Shown here: piece after piece, positions 27,768 to 41,956 of the stretch
Numbering within the stretch: position 1 is the stretch's first letter
Layout of the letters: every line of letters begins with the position of its first letter
From: Azadirachta indica
Lineage: Eukaryota > Streptophyta > Magnoliopsida > Sapindales > Meliaceae
NCBI GenBank assembly: GCA_022749755.1
Contig: CM040453.1
Span: forward strand, 9,074,102-9,138,101
Direction: 5' to 3'
Length of the DNA: 64,000 bases
Position numbers and translations under genes: made by a program
Notes under the pieces: generated by a model
What the model was told of the DNA's origin: nothing
Seen by the model: the letters and a program-made list of their open reading frames with translations, nothing else
Database searches by the model: none

Positions 27768-30763
27768 TATAACAATTTAATCCCTATTTTAATATTTTTC
27801 ACAATATAATTTTTTTTAAATATAACAATTTAGTCTCATATTTAATATTTTTTCACAATATACTGAAAACTAAATACATTTTTAATTTACTATTTCAATA
27901 GAAAATTTGGAAAAAAAAATTTATTAAAATAATTTGAATAATAAGTTAGATTAAACTCATGTTAAAATATTTATAACCTTTTTTTGTAATAAATTTGATA
28001 TATTGAATTATCAAAAGAATTTTGAAATATATTTTAACGTTTTATTCTTATATTAATATTTTTATTTAAAAGATTATATTAAATTTATTATATTTTCTTG
28101 ATAAAAATTATAAAGATATAAATAAAAAAGTAAAAAGAAAAAAGAAAAAATTTGGTATCATTTATTAATAGAATTATTAGATATATTAGATTATTTTAAC
28201 CAATATAATTTAATTTTAATTAAAAAATAGAAAAAGAAGAAAATTTTTTATTATTTTTATTTCTTACATATATATAAAATATGTATCTATTTTTTATATT
28301 TTTTATTTATATTGTCATATATTTTTAATATTTTTTCACAATATACTCAAGATTAAATAAATTTTTTAATTTGTTTTTTTAATAAAAAATTTTTAAAAAA
28401 TTTAAATAATGAGTTAAATTACACTCATATTAGAGGTAGAAAATGGGTAAAGCCGACCCAGCTTAACCCATGAAATTAAAGCCCAAGCGGGTTAGCGTGC
28501 TAGGCCGACCTAAGCACGCATGGTAGTTGTGTCAGGCCGAGCTGAGCCCTCTTCAAAAACTTTAAGCCTGGCACGGCCTATGAAACCCCGCCCATAAGGT
28601 CCATACCAAGCTTGTACTTGGGTTGGCCTATAGGCCGTGTCAGGCCAACCCATGAGCTATTTTGACTTTGAGTTGACTTTGCAAAATTATTTTAAAAATT
28701 TGTTAATGAAAAGAATCGAACACAAGACATCAAACAATAATAAAAATAATTACCATTAGGTCAATCACATTTATTTGTAAAACTTTTATAAATAAACAAT
28801 ATTTAAAAAATACTACATCTTTAATTTATATTATTAAAATCAAAATTATTATATTGATAAAAAAATAATTTTATAATTTAAGATGATTTAAATTTTATAA
28901 TTATAACTATTATTATCATTAACAAAACCAAAAAAATAAATTTTTTATACATAACATTAACAATCGTCAAAATAATTTGTATTTATGAAAAATATTGCCA
29001 TCTACAATAGACAATGAATTATTATAAGAAAAAAAAAATAAAATGGTGGAGGTGACTTATGTCATTTGTAAAATTAGAATTTAAAAATTTATATAATAAT
29101 TTAATTTTACAATGATTTATATTAAACCTAAGATAAATTTTAAAAAAAAGATAAATTATTGATTGGAATACATATTTAAAGTATTTAAAAAATTTTAACT
29201 TTTCCTATTTCACATCTCATCAAAAAATAATATAATTAAAATAACATAATAAAAATAAATATTTGAATTCTTCACAAAATAATTGTTAACAAATCATCAA
29301 TTATTAATAATCCCAATTAAAATATATAATATAATATTATAATAATCAATGAATTATTATAATTATATAAATACACAAATCTTTTAGTGTAAAATTTCTA
29401 AACCAAAATAAATTTTAAATTTTAAATTTCAATTTCAAATTTCAAAATCAAAACCCATTATTATTGGAGTATGTTTAAGCTGATGATTATTGTTAATTGT
29501 CTTTTTTTAAACAATTAATTTATGAAAAAAATAAATATTTATTAGAATTAAAAAAATTATGATATTAAAATATAATAATTGTTCCTTCAAATAATTATAA
29601 TAAAATTAAATTTAAATAATTGTTAAAGATAAAGTTATGCTTAAATTATACAATTATTTGGTATTAATAATAACAATTCAAAAATAATATATTTAATAAA
29701 TTTACTAAGTATTCATTTGTGATTAAATTGTATTTATAAATTACAATAAGCAAATGGCGTTGGCCTAATGGTTAGGTTGTTGTTTGTGTTTTCTTAGTCA
29801 TGAGTTTGAATTGCAATAAATTTTAAAAAAATTTTATTGAAAGTCAAATCCATTGGGCGGCTTATCATGGGCTCGCAGGCTAACCTAACATGACATGGGC
29901 CTATAGGAAGCATGGCCCATCACAGGCTTGTACCAAACTCGGCTCATGGGCTCAATACCTCGACCCAGTTCAATCCAACCTTTGTGCTGGGTCGGACCGA
30001 CAATATTTATGGTTCGCATATGTCAGGTCCGTGCCAAACTAGGCCAGTCCGACCCATTTGTTACCTAACTCATATGCTACAATATTTCTAATCTTTTTTT
30101 TCACTTTTATAATAATAAATATTTAATTATTAAAATTTTAATTGAAATATTTTTAAAATTTTATTTTTACATGTAATATATTTATTTATAAAATAATGTT
30201 AAATTCATTTTATTTTTTTTTTAAAATATATGAAAATATAAATAAAAAATATAAACAATAAATATATGTTTTAGATATATTACAAAAAAAAAATAATAAA
30301 AAATTTCTTCTTTTTTTTTTCTATTTTTTAATCAAATTCAATTATATTGCTTAATAAGAATAAAAAATATATTTAATTACTAATTTTACAAACAATGATA
30401 CTAAATTTTTTTTTCTTTTTCTACTTTTGTATTTATATTTTCATAATTTTTCAAGAAAATATAATAAATTTAATATAATCTTTTAAATAAAAATATTAAT
30501 ATAAGGATAAAATGTTAAAATATATTTCAAAACATCAAATTGATTAAAAAAGTCATAAATATTTTAACATGAGTTTTATCTAACTCATTATTCAAATTTT
30601 TTTAATAATATTTTCATTTTCAAATTTTTTATTAAAATAACAAATTAAAAATATATTTAATCTTGAGTATATTGCAAAAAAAATTAAATGTGGGACTAAA
30701 TTATTATATTTAAAAAAATTATATTGTGAAAAATATTAAAATGGGGATTAAAGTGTTATAATT
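27768..30763. repeat. Large inverted repeat (arms 27768-28430 and 30076-30763)
   Basis: The left arm, starting TAATTATAACAATTTAATCC, is found as reverse complement at the right arm, ending GGATTAAAGTGTTATAATTA. Matching words recur in order along both arms (for example CACAATATAATTTTTTT and its complement). A 1.64-kb hAT-like element occupies the centre. The right arm ends about 25 bp before exon 2 of relic W and has replaced its exon 1. Arm identity looks moderate (many substitutions). Confidence 0.7.
28431..30067. mobile_element. 1.64-kb non-autonomous hAT-like element with 8-bp target-site duplication
   Basis: Termini TAGAGGTAGAAAATGGGT and ACCCATTTGTTACCTA form an imperfect inverted repeat. 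Perfect ACTCATAT copies flank it (28423-28430 and 30068-30075). GC-rich subterminal regions rich in GGCC words (28445-28680 and 29855-30050) surround an AT-rich core. No transposase frame is present. Just inside each GC-rich region are tRNA-like words in opposite orientation (see findings). Confidence 0.85.
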
Positions 30764-30787
30764 AACATACACACACATGTAATGCAG

Positions 30788-34657
<3,870 letters not shown>

Positions 34658-36104
34658 ACTGCATCTATGATCAGGTTAAGAATGTTATAAATTGAAAAGT
34701 TGTATTGACATTTTTCAATTTACTGAATCAGAAAATAAAATCTGGGATTAGAAGATATTTATTCATATTAATATCTGGGTTCTCCACCCTTTCACGTTAC
34801 TGTTCTCTTGCTTGGATAAGCTGCCCTCGTCTTTATTTTAAAAATCGGATTCTGAAAAATGTATAATGTCCTGCAAACTTGTCTTAGCCTAAATATCTCT
34901 GTTGTTTACTGCAAGTAAATCTTATTCGTCTTGTCTTTTGGTGGCTTTTTGGTAAGCATTTATATATCTTAGTTGTCTACAGTTACCAAACCAGATGATT
35001 ACAACCTAGCAGGAGAAAGCTTCGCTGCTTGATAAATGAGGTGCCGTTTTCATGTTGTCCAGATCTTGTGATAAGAGACGCCCTGGCAAATATCTTGCTC
35101 TGAGACTGAAATCTTCATTGGCAAACCTGCTGCATTGATAAACTCTCTTGCTGCTTACGGAATCACTCTTTTAAGTGCCCAAGCATGAGACTGGTGCAAA
35201 GAACAATGCCGGATCTTATACAAGAAGCAGAATCGAAGAGAACTCAGTTTGCATCACCCATTGGTCAAAGTACTCGGGGCATTTTTGGTCCTATTACTCG
35301 AATGTTGGGAATGTTCAATAAACTGGCATCTAGTTCACATATAAATGTGGGAACTGTTTATAGAAAGTTTTCAACAGACTGGCACAGCAATGCAGATGCC
35401 AGCAAACAGAAGAAGACAAGAAACAGGCCCTCTTGTACGGTAGAAACATGCACTGTGACAATCATATACACAATGCACACAGAAACGATTTTTCATTTTT
35501 TGATGTTGATGATAGCATGCTTTTACTGAATAACTGAATTAACATAGAATGATTTGTACTATATTTTTTAGGGTTAGGAAGCTCCTTTTCTGCCTTCTAT
35601 AAAAAGGCATCGCGGTAATCTTGGTTTTGTATCCGAATCGTTTGAAATATACAAAAACTTTACACTCCAAAAATTAACTTCACACCTCAACTGATAAAGA
35701 GAAAACGAGCAAACAGGCTACAATCAATGTTATTGAGTTGTAGAGAGAAAATCATGGAGGAATGACAGCATTTTTCAATTTACTGAATAAGACAAATGAA
35801 ATTTGAGATTACAAGAATGTAGCCTATCTTTTTTTTTTTTTTTAAAGAAAATCTGTTTCTTATTAAATTTCTGAAGTTAATGGCAAATAAAAGAAATTGG
35901 AAAAAATTAGAGAGAACTGATTAAAAGTAAACTGAAAGTGATTGACAGAAACGGAAAAGTTATTAAAAGCCACGGTTATTCAATGTTAATGCTACCAAAA
36001 AATTCATTAAGAAAGCCAAAAACTGTAACTTCCAAAATTCTATGTTAAACACACCTCCCAGCTAACTCCGCAAGCAAAAAAACCATTCTGCACATACAAA
36101 CATA
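34658..36104. other. Spacer with a possible unrecognised coding remnant
   Basis: No intact gene. A forward frame near 35106-35165 encodes ETEIFIGKPAALINSLAAYG, and frames follow it to about 35420 in a base composition less AT-rich than the surroundings, with a stop at 35188. An overlapping 114-codon frame at 35185-35529 is in a different phase. No family was recognised; it may be an old gene fragment. A poly-T run lies at 35829-35843. Confidence 0.3.
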
Positions 36105-36948
36105 ATGGCCAGATCATTGTCAATCTTAATCATCGCCTTCACATCTCTGTCCATTTTACAGAGCCATGCCAGAGCCGATGACTCGAGAGAGGTAAGAACT
36201 GCCGCCACATTTTCATCATCTTTTATTTAGATTTGTTTCCTCAACAAATTTTGTTCAAGTTCTAACCACTGATGGTTTTCCTGCAACGCCAGACAGGTCT
36301 ATCTAGTAAGCATGGATCTCAGTATAGAAAATACTAGGGAAGTTCACCTACAATATCTTCAGAAAGTTGTCGAGGGCATGTAATATTTCTCTAATTTTTC
36401 TCTGCATTTTTTTTTATTTCAAGCATTTTGAATCAACTTTCTGACCCTGCTTTTTCTATGGCACTTGGGAATAGCACCCCTGCTAAAGCCCTTGGATACA
36501 GTTACCGGTTCGTCCTTCATGGATTTTCAGCCAAACTCACCAATAACGAGGCAAAAAAGCTAGAAAGTATGGTTACGTATATGTCATTATTAGTAACGAT
36601 TCGATGTTAAATCGTTATGTAAAAGTTTGTTTACCAATGACTGCAAAAACTGCTCACATGAAAATTGAATATTTCCATTTTCTTTTAACTATTTTCACAT
36701 CTTATGATCATATTCACGATTATTTTTTTTGCTATATAAGAATATTCCTGTTGTGATTTTCATACGCTTTATCAAATGCAGAATTGGAAGGTATAGCAAG
36801 TGTTGTGCCAAGCGGACCACCTCTGCATATAACAAGTGTTGTGCCAAGCGGACAACAACTGAAGCCAGCATCCGGGCAATTATCAGAACTCAGCACTTCG
36901 CATGCTCCAGCTGAAGCAGATCCGAATAATGAATTATTTTTGCCCTAA
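36105..36948 (+). CDS. Secreted stand-alone I9 (subtilisin propeptide-like) inhibitor
   Basis: Four exons, 36105-36191, 36297-36379, 36424-36566 and 36782-36948, with GT-AG introns and a continuous frame of 159 residues. Residues 1-24 or so form a signal peptide (MARSLSILIIAF...). Residues 30-115 match the peptidase-inhibitor I9 fold: VYLVSM for strand 1, HLQYLQKVV for helix 1, LGYSYRFVLHGFSAKLT for the central strands, NNEAKKLEKLEGIASVVPS for helix 2 and the last strand. The protein then ends after a tail of about 45 residues, without a protease domain. Intron phases 0, 2, 1 are the same as in the first four subtilase exons nearby. In subtilases the I9 domain acts as chaperone and inhibitor of its own protease; free I9 proteins such as Arabidopsis SPI-1 inhibit subtilases in trans. 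A role as secreted inhibitor is inferred. A truncated subtilase pseudogene is the alternative, but the absence of lesions argues against it. Confidence 0.75.
36797..36853 (+). repeat. In-frame 36-bp duplication in last exon of the I9 gene
   Basis: The 21-bp core at 36797-36817 recurs exactly at 36833-36853 with a 36-bp period. It duplicates 12 residues (IASVVPSGPPLH then ITSVVPSGQQLK) at the end of the I9 domain without breaking the frame. Confidence 0.9.
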
Positions 36949-37290
36949 ATTGACATTGCTGCCATAGACTCACTGCTTGCACTCTTTGCCACCATCACCT
37001 CATCTTCGTTGCTTTTGATCTTTTCCTAGTTCTCTATAAGTCTATGACTTATGTTTCTTGAGTGGAAGATAGAGAGGAAAATACTTGTGTTAAGTTAAAT
37101 GTTTTCATCATGATCGTTAAGGTAATGTTCACACATCAACTTATAAAATAATATCAAAGAATTTTTCAATTATTTTGTCCAAGAACGTGATCATTATGGA
37201 TTCCGAAGATTGTCCTGATCTGTATATTGATTTTTATTCGAAGTTTACTTAATCTTTAATTATTTTTTTAGAATGTGTATAGGTTGATCA

Positions 37291-37321
<31 letters not shown>

Positions 37322-39279
37322 CACGAAATTTCTTTCTTTTTTATCCCATCTAAAGAGACCAAGACATGGTTTGCTACGAAACTTTGGCATCTAACTTAGC
37401 AAGTGTGACTAATACGTTTATGTTAAATCCTTATATATGTACAAAATTTCGAAAATAAAACTTTAAATTCACATCATATTCATGATTATTTTTCTGGTTA
37501 TATATTACTGCTTATGATTTTTTTATATGTTTTACTAAATGCAAAATTTAACGGTATAATAAGTCTTTTGTTTGCAGCCAAATTTCATTGGTTGCTAATC
37601 AGCCGTAAAATAATTTTAACAACCACAAATAATTTTAAAAAAAATATATTTTTTTATATCAATTGTTTGATTAAATCACAAATTTTTATTTTCTCAATTT
37701 GAATACGCTCTTTTATGCTCTATTCTTTTTTTTTTATAATTAAAATACTAGTATTTTAAAATTTAATAAAAAGCATCTAACAACTCTGTTTATAATCATC
37801 AACCAATTTATTTTAGCAAAATTCATTGTCTTTAATTACAATGGATGACATTTAATAAATAATTACTCCAAAAAAAAAATATACTTTTGAAGGCATAATA
37901 CAAATGCAAAAGAAAGCTTGTTCAAAATGTTTGCTTACCCCACTTAGGATACAAATAATAACTAATGCTTTACCCAACTATGATACAATCCTTATAAGTA
38001 ATGCTATGCCCAAGCTCGAGGGTATCAATTCCAAATGCAGCTGCATGAATTACAAATCCTTGTTTGTTGACATGTTCTATTTCCTATGCATTCCTATCAT
38101 ATCCTCACAAATGCTTTCCAGCTGAATGAATTACAAAGATATCAAATTAGAAAAAGATCAATGAAACTCAGGAAGGACAATTAACGTGGAAATTGAACAA
38201 AAAACATCAAACAAAGCACAATAATATACATGCAAGATTAAACTCTGCTAGTTTATTAATGAAAAAGAAAGTGCCATTTAAAAGAACAAAATCAACAACA
38301 TATGTATCAAGATGCTAAGTTTACTTCTCATAAAACAAAATAAAATCTGACGTGAACTTTGCTAGAATAAACAAACTTTAACTTCTAAATACATTAAAGT
38401 AAACATTGTTACATAAATTCAATTCAAGGACTTGGCTGTTAGGAGAATGGACTGCCAACCAATGGTATAAGTAGTTGTATAGTGCCTTAAACTTAATAAG
38501 AGGGCATATATAAAACATGTCATCCCGTGCATAGGCGATAGAAATGAGTTATGCAATGAGCAACATGCACTACCAAAAACTAAACCGAACATACATAAAC
38601 AAATGCCAAAACAAAACCATTCAAGAGAAAACATCAAATGCCAAAACAAAAGAGCAAAAGCAGAGAAAGAAAAGTTAGGAAGAACCCGGCAAGAGTAACT
38701 GGCGAGAGCGAGCCAGAGAGGGCAAGTTGCCGATGACCTGCGAAGCAGGCCGACAATATAAATCTATTTTGCGACCACATCTATTTTGCAAAGAATATTT
38801 TGAGCCCAAAAACAAAATTAAATCATTTTTTTTAAAAACAATAATATTTGAATCCTTAATATTTTTACAATTAAAGATATTTGATATAATTTAATATATT
38901 TAATATTTTAGTCCCAATTATTAGAGACTAATATATATTATATAAGATAATAATACTCAATTTTTTAGTATAAAACAGTATATAGACTATATTATAATTT
39001 TATTAAAACAACATAATTTTGGTAAAAAAATTTAATGACAAACCTTTGTGTGACTAATGTTTGATTTGATCGCAAATAATAAACCTTTTCACAATTAAAT
39101 TGTGTTCAATCACAAAGGAGGTGCAAATAGTCCTTTATTTGCAGTGGCTTGAAAGTCAACTACAAAAATCAGTCGTAAAAAAAAGATTTGGCTAATGAAG
39201 CTAGGATCTAAGCAAATACCATTTTTATTCGTTGCATATATACATACATACATATATACATATATACATATATACATAC
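36949..39279. other. AT-rich spacer downstream of the I9 gene
   Basis: It holds 3' flanking sequence, a (TA)n run at 37292-37315, and a decayed repeat of the I9 intron 3/exon 4 boundary at about 37460-37575. 38160-38770 contains several short frames on both strands but none with a recognisable domain. A (TATACA)-type repeat lies at about 39236-39279. Confidence 0.5.
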
Positions 39280-39657
39280 TGTAATAGCCTAGCCCACCAG
39301 AGATATTGTCTGCTTTGGGCACACAGCCGATCACGATTTTGTTTTCAGACTTTTCAACCCAAAAAATTTTGTTTTCAGACTTTTCAACCCAAAACGCGTT
39401 TACCGGGGATTGGAGTTTTCTATCTTATATACCCAGCATCTCTTCTGTACTTTATCGATGTGAGATTTTCCTAAGGTGTCACATAAAATAGCTCAGCCCA
39501 CTAGAGATATTGTTCACTTTGGGCGCATAACCCATTACGGTTTTGTTTTCAGGCTTTTTAACCCAAAACGCATCTACCGGGGGTTGGAGCTTTCTATCTT
39601 ATATACCCATCATCTCTCTCGTGTTTTGCCGATGTGGGATTTGCTTAAGGTGTCACA
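39280..39657 (-). mobile_element. Two tandem TRIM-like LTRs
   Basis: Copy 1 (39280-39483) and copy 2 (about 39484-39657) are homologous head-to-tail units. Each starts near TAATAGC / AAATAGC and ends CGATGTG(A/G)GATTT...TGTCACA. Read on the minus strand, a unit begins TGTGACACCTTA, has a TATA-like GGGTATATAAGA and ends ...GAACAATATC...GGGCTGAGCTATT, resembling the LTRs of TRIM elements of the Cassandra type. No 5S-rRNA-like block is clear. Copy 1 also has an internal duplication of about 30 bp (39334-39395). Confidence 0.55.
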
Positions 39658-39680
39658 CACACAGATATACATACACACAG

Positions 39681-39738
<58 letters not shown>

Positions 39739-39739
39739 G
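39658..39739. repeat. (AC)n / (TA)n microsatellite
   Basis: Interrupted AC repeats from 39655 become a pure run from about 39688 to 39727, followed by ATATATATATAT. It abuts the second TRIM-like LTR. Confidence 0.92.
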
Positions 39740-41030
39740 CTGATGCGAGAATTTTGCATGCCATGCACTAGGTTTGAGGTAGAACTTGGTGCACCTGAGG
39801 TGGTCAAATGCCTCGAACCACGTCCTTTCCTAGCTCAAATGAAAAATGTAGTTCGAAGTTGTTTTGAAGGTTAGCATACTAGAAGCCCTTGAAAACGACA
39901 AAATATATGTGCTTTGCTTCCTACACAACTTCTTTATTTAGCTCCTTTTGCCTCCAAACACTCCCAACCCTATAATACCATGAGCAGGTCTGCAAACTCC
40001 TAGCAAAACAAAACAAGGCTTAGACAGGGGTCTCCTATATGCTACCCCTATCCAATGCCTAAATTAGTATCTAAAAGTAATAGAACAAGGCAAAAGTCAA
40101 TCATGGAGAAAGAAAACTCATGAGGTCAAAGGAGATAACACAAAATAGGATGAACCAAGCTCTCTACAATGCATTTACTGTGCATTCATAGAGGTTTTCA
40201 TGACGAATGTGTGAGCAAAATGAGAAGGAAGAGAGAGAATCCTTTTGGGGAAGATAACCTTTTCTGTCTTAGGAGTGTAGTGAATGAATTCTTCTCTACC
40301 AAAACCAAGAGAAATATGCTTCTATATTTAAATAGAAATGCTTAAATTTGATTGGATTGAGAGTGTTGCCCTAACCTTGCCTTTACCTTTGCCTTCCACC
40401 ATTGGCTCGTAGTGGTCCCTTGTCTAAGTGACACGTGGTGAACTAGGATAGGTGGATCAAACCTTATCCAAGTCCAAAAACCTCAATGGACAAATGGCAC
40501 ACCCTTATTTCTCTTAGTTGGCACACGGTCCCTAGTTGGGCTCTGCACAATGTCTGTACAGTGTCAGACAAGATCCTGCTACCTACTGACCTTGCTAGCA
40601 GCCTGTTTGCTACCTAGATCAAGAGCTATCTGGTAGCTTTTGATTGGTCCTCTGCGAGCTATTTTTGGTGTGAAACATAACTCAATGGGTATTCTAGGGG
40701 CACACAGAGGTGGGCCCTGACGCACCTAAACACTTGAACGTCTTTACTCCTTCATTTAGAGAGGTCGAACGTTTTACAATAAATTATCCAGAACAAGTTC
40801 AAACATTTCTAGGCATGAATGAAGAATCGATGGCGCTTTTCTAAGCCTCTTTCATGTGCTGTGATATACGACCACTTTTATCATGCATGCCACGGTATAT
40901 TATTGCGTTTTTCATATGTACCGTGGTATATGGTCACATGGGCATTCTACATGTGCCATGGTATATAGTTGTGTCAACACCTCCACCTATGCCACGATAT
41001 ATGGTCAATTGGGGTATTATTAACAAATAG
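39740..41030. other. Moderate-GC repeat-like spacer
   Basis: No coding frame with recognisable similarity. The composition is less AT-rich than the flanks. Read on the minus strand, a TATA-like CTATTTAAATATAG occurs near 40325-40340, so this may be LTR-derived, but no paired copy or termini were found within the window. Confidence 0.35.
40857..41010. repeat. Degenerate minisatellite with a GGTATATGGTC core
   Basis: Five successive variants of a core like GCCACGGTATATGGTC occur about 30-40 bp apart (around 40858, 40890, 40919, 40956 and 40991), separated by short T/C-rich spacers. Confidence 0.6.
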
Positions 41031-41956
41031 CAAATACTCTAGCGATACATAGCAGGAAGCCTAACTCAAAGTGGGTCTTACTACTGCATGTGAGTAGAGC
41101 TCATATCTTGCCCTGCATTGAAGTGGGCGCGTGGTGGGTCACCCCATAATGTACGAACTAGGACTCTCGTGGGCTTATCTTTTGCCACGTGTCTAGTCAT
41201 AATTTTTCCATAACAATACAAACACCAATTTGGTAGAGATCGATTCATAAACTTATGAATCAATTAATTTAATAATATTTAACTTATACATGCATTTACT
41301 CTAAACTTGATCAATCATGAGAATAAAATTCGGTAACATGTCTCTCAAAAGTTAAAACAAAAAAACTCGGTAACACAGACATTTAAAATAATTAAAAAAA
41401 CTGAAAATAATGTACAGTTATTGTCTTTGTTTTGAAAATTTGTAGGAAAATGGACAAATTAGTTAAAATTAGTCTACAGATGAAATTCACCAGAAATATA
41501 ATTAATAAAGAAAGAAGACAATGGACAGTAGCTATAGAATAGACAAGCTAATGCGAAAGAAGCAACTGCAAAAAATTAGTAGACCGAATAACCCCATCCA
41601 TTGTCACTCTTTGTTGTTGCTACGAAAATAATTTTACTAGTAAAGCTACCCACATGTATAATTAATATTTCCTTTAAAAATTGAATGGAAAGAATGCCTT
41701 GCCCATATATACACCAAATTGTTATAAGAATAAATACAGGTTTCATAGCGATCTGCCCTAAATGAGGTAATATTTAGAAGATAATATGGAAATGGAAGGA
41801 GATTAATTTCTATATTGTTAGTAAGAAGGGAAACGGTTTAATACTCCCTATCTCGCCTCATTCCCCATATATGTAGAATATTTAATTAAAATTTTTTAGT
41901 TTATTATCCTATCAAACAGTTAAGTTTAATTTTTTAATATAATTATTACATATGAA
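41031..41956. other. Gene-free AT-rich spacer
   Basis: No ORF, RNA gene or repeat structure of note was recognised. Confidence 0.5.

Noticed and set aside
29756..29825. Possible tRNA gene
   Set aside because: A-box-like and B-box-like words are present, but no cloverleaf with acceptor stem pairing can be drawn and the B box is poor. Treated as a tRNA-derived part of a transposon.
35185..35529. 114-codon ORF as a real gene
   Set aside because: No signal peptide, domain or splice context was recognised; kept only as a low-confidence coding-like remnant.
39280..39657. 5S rRNA gene fragment inside the TRIM-like LTRs
   Set aside because: The ends resemble Cassandra-type LTRs, but the internal 5S promoter block could not be identified with confidence.
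39476..39874. 132-codon plus-strand frame with a run of alternating Thr and His
   Set aside because: It is translation of the AC microsatellite plus TRIM-like LTR sequence; the opposite-strand frame with alternating Cys and Val is the same artefact.
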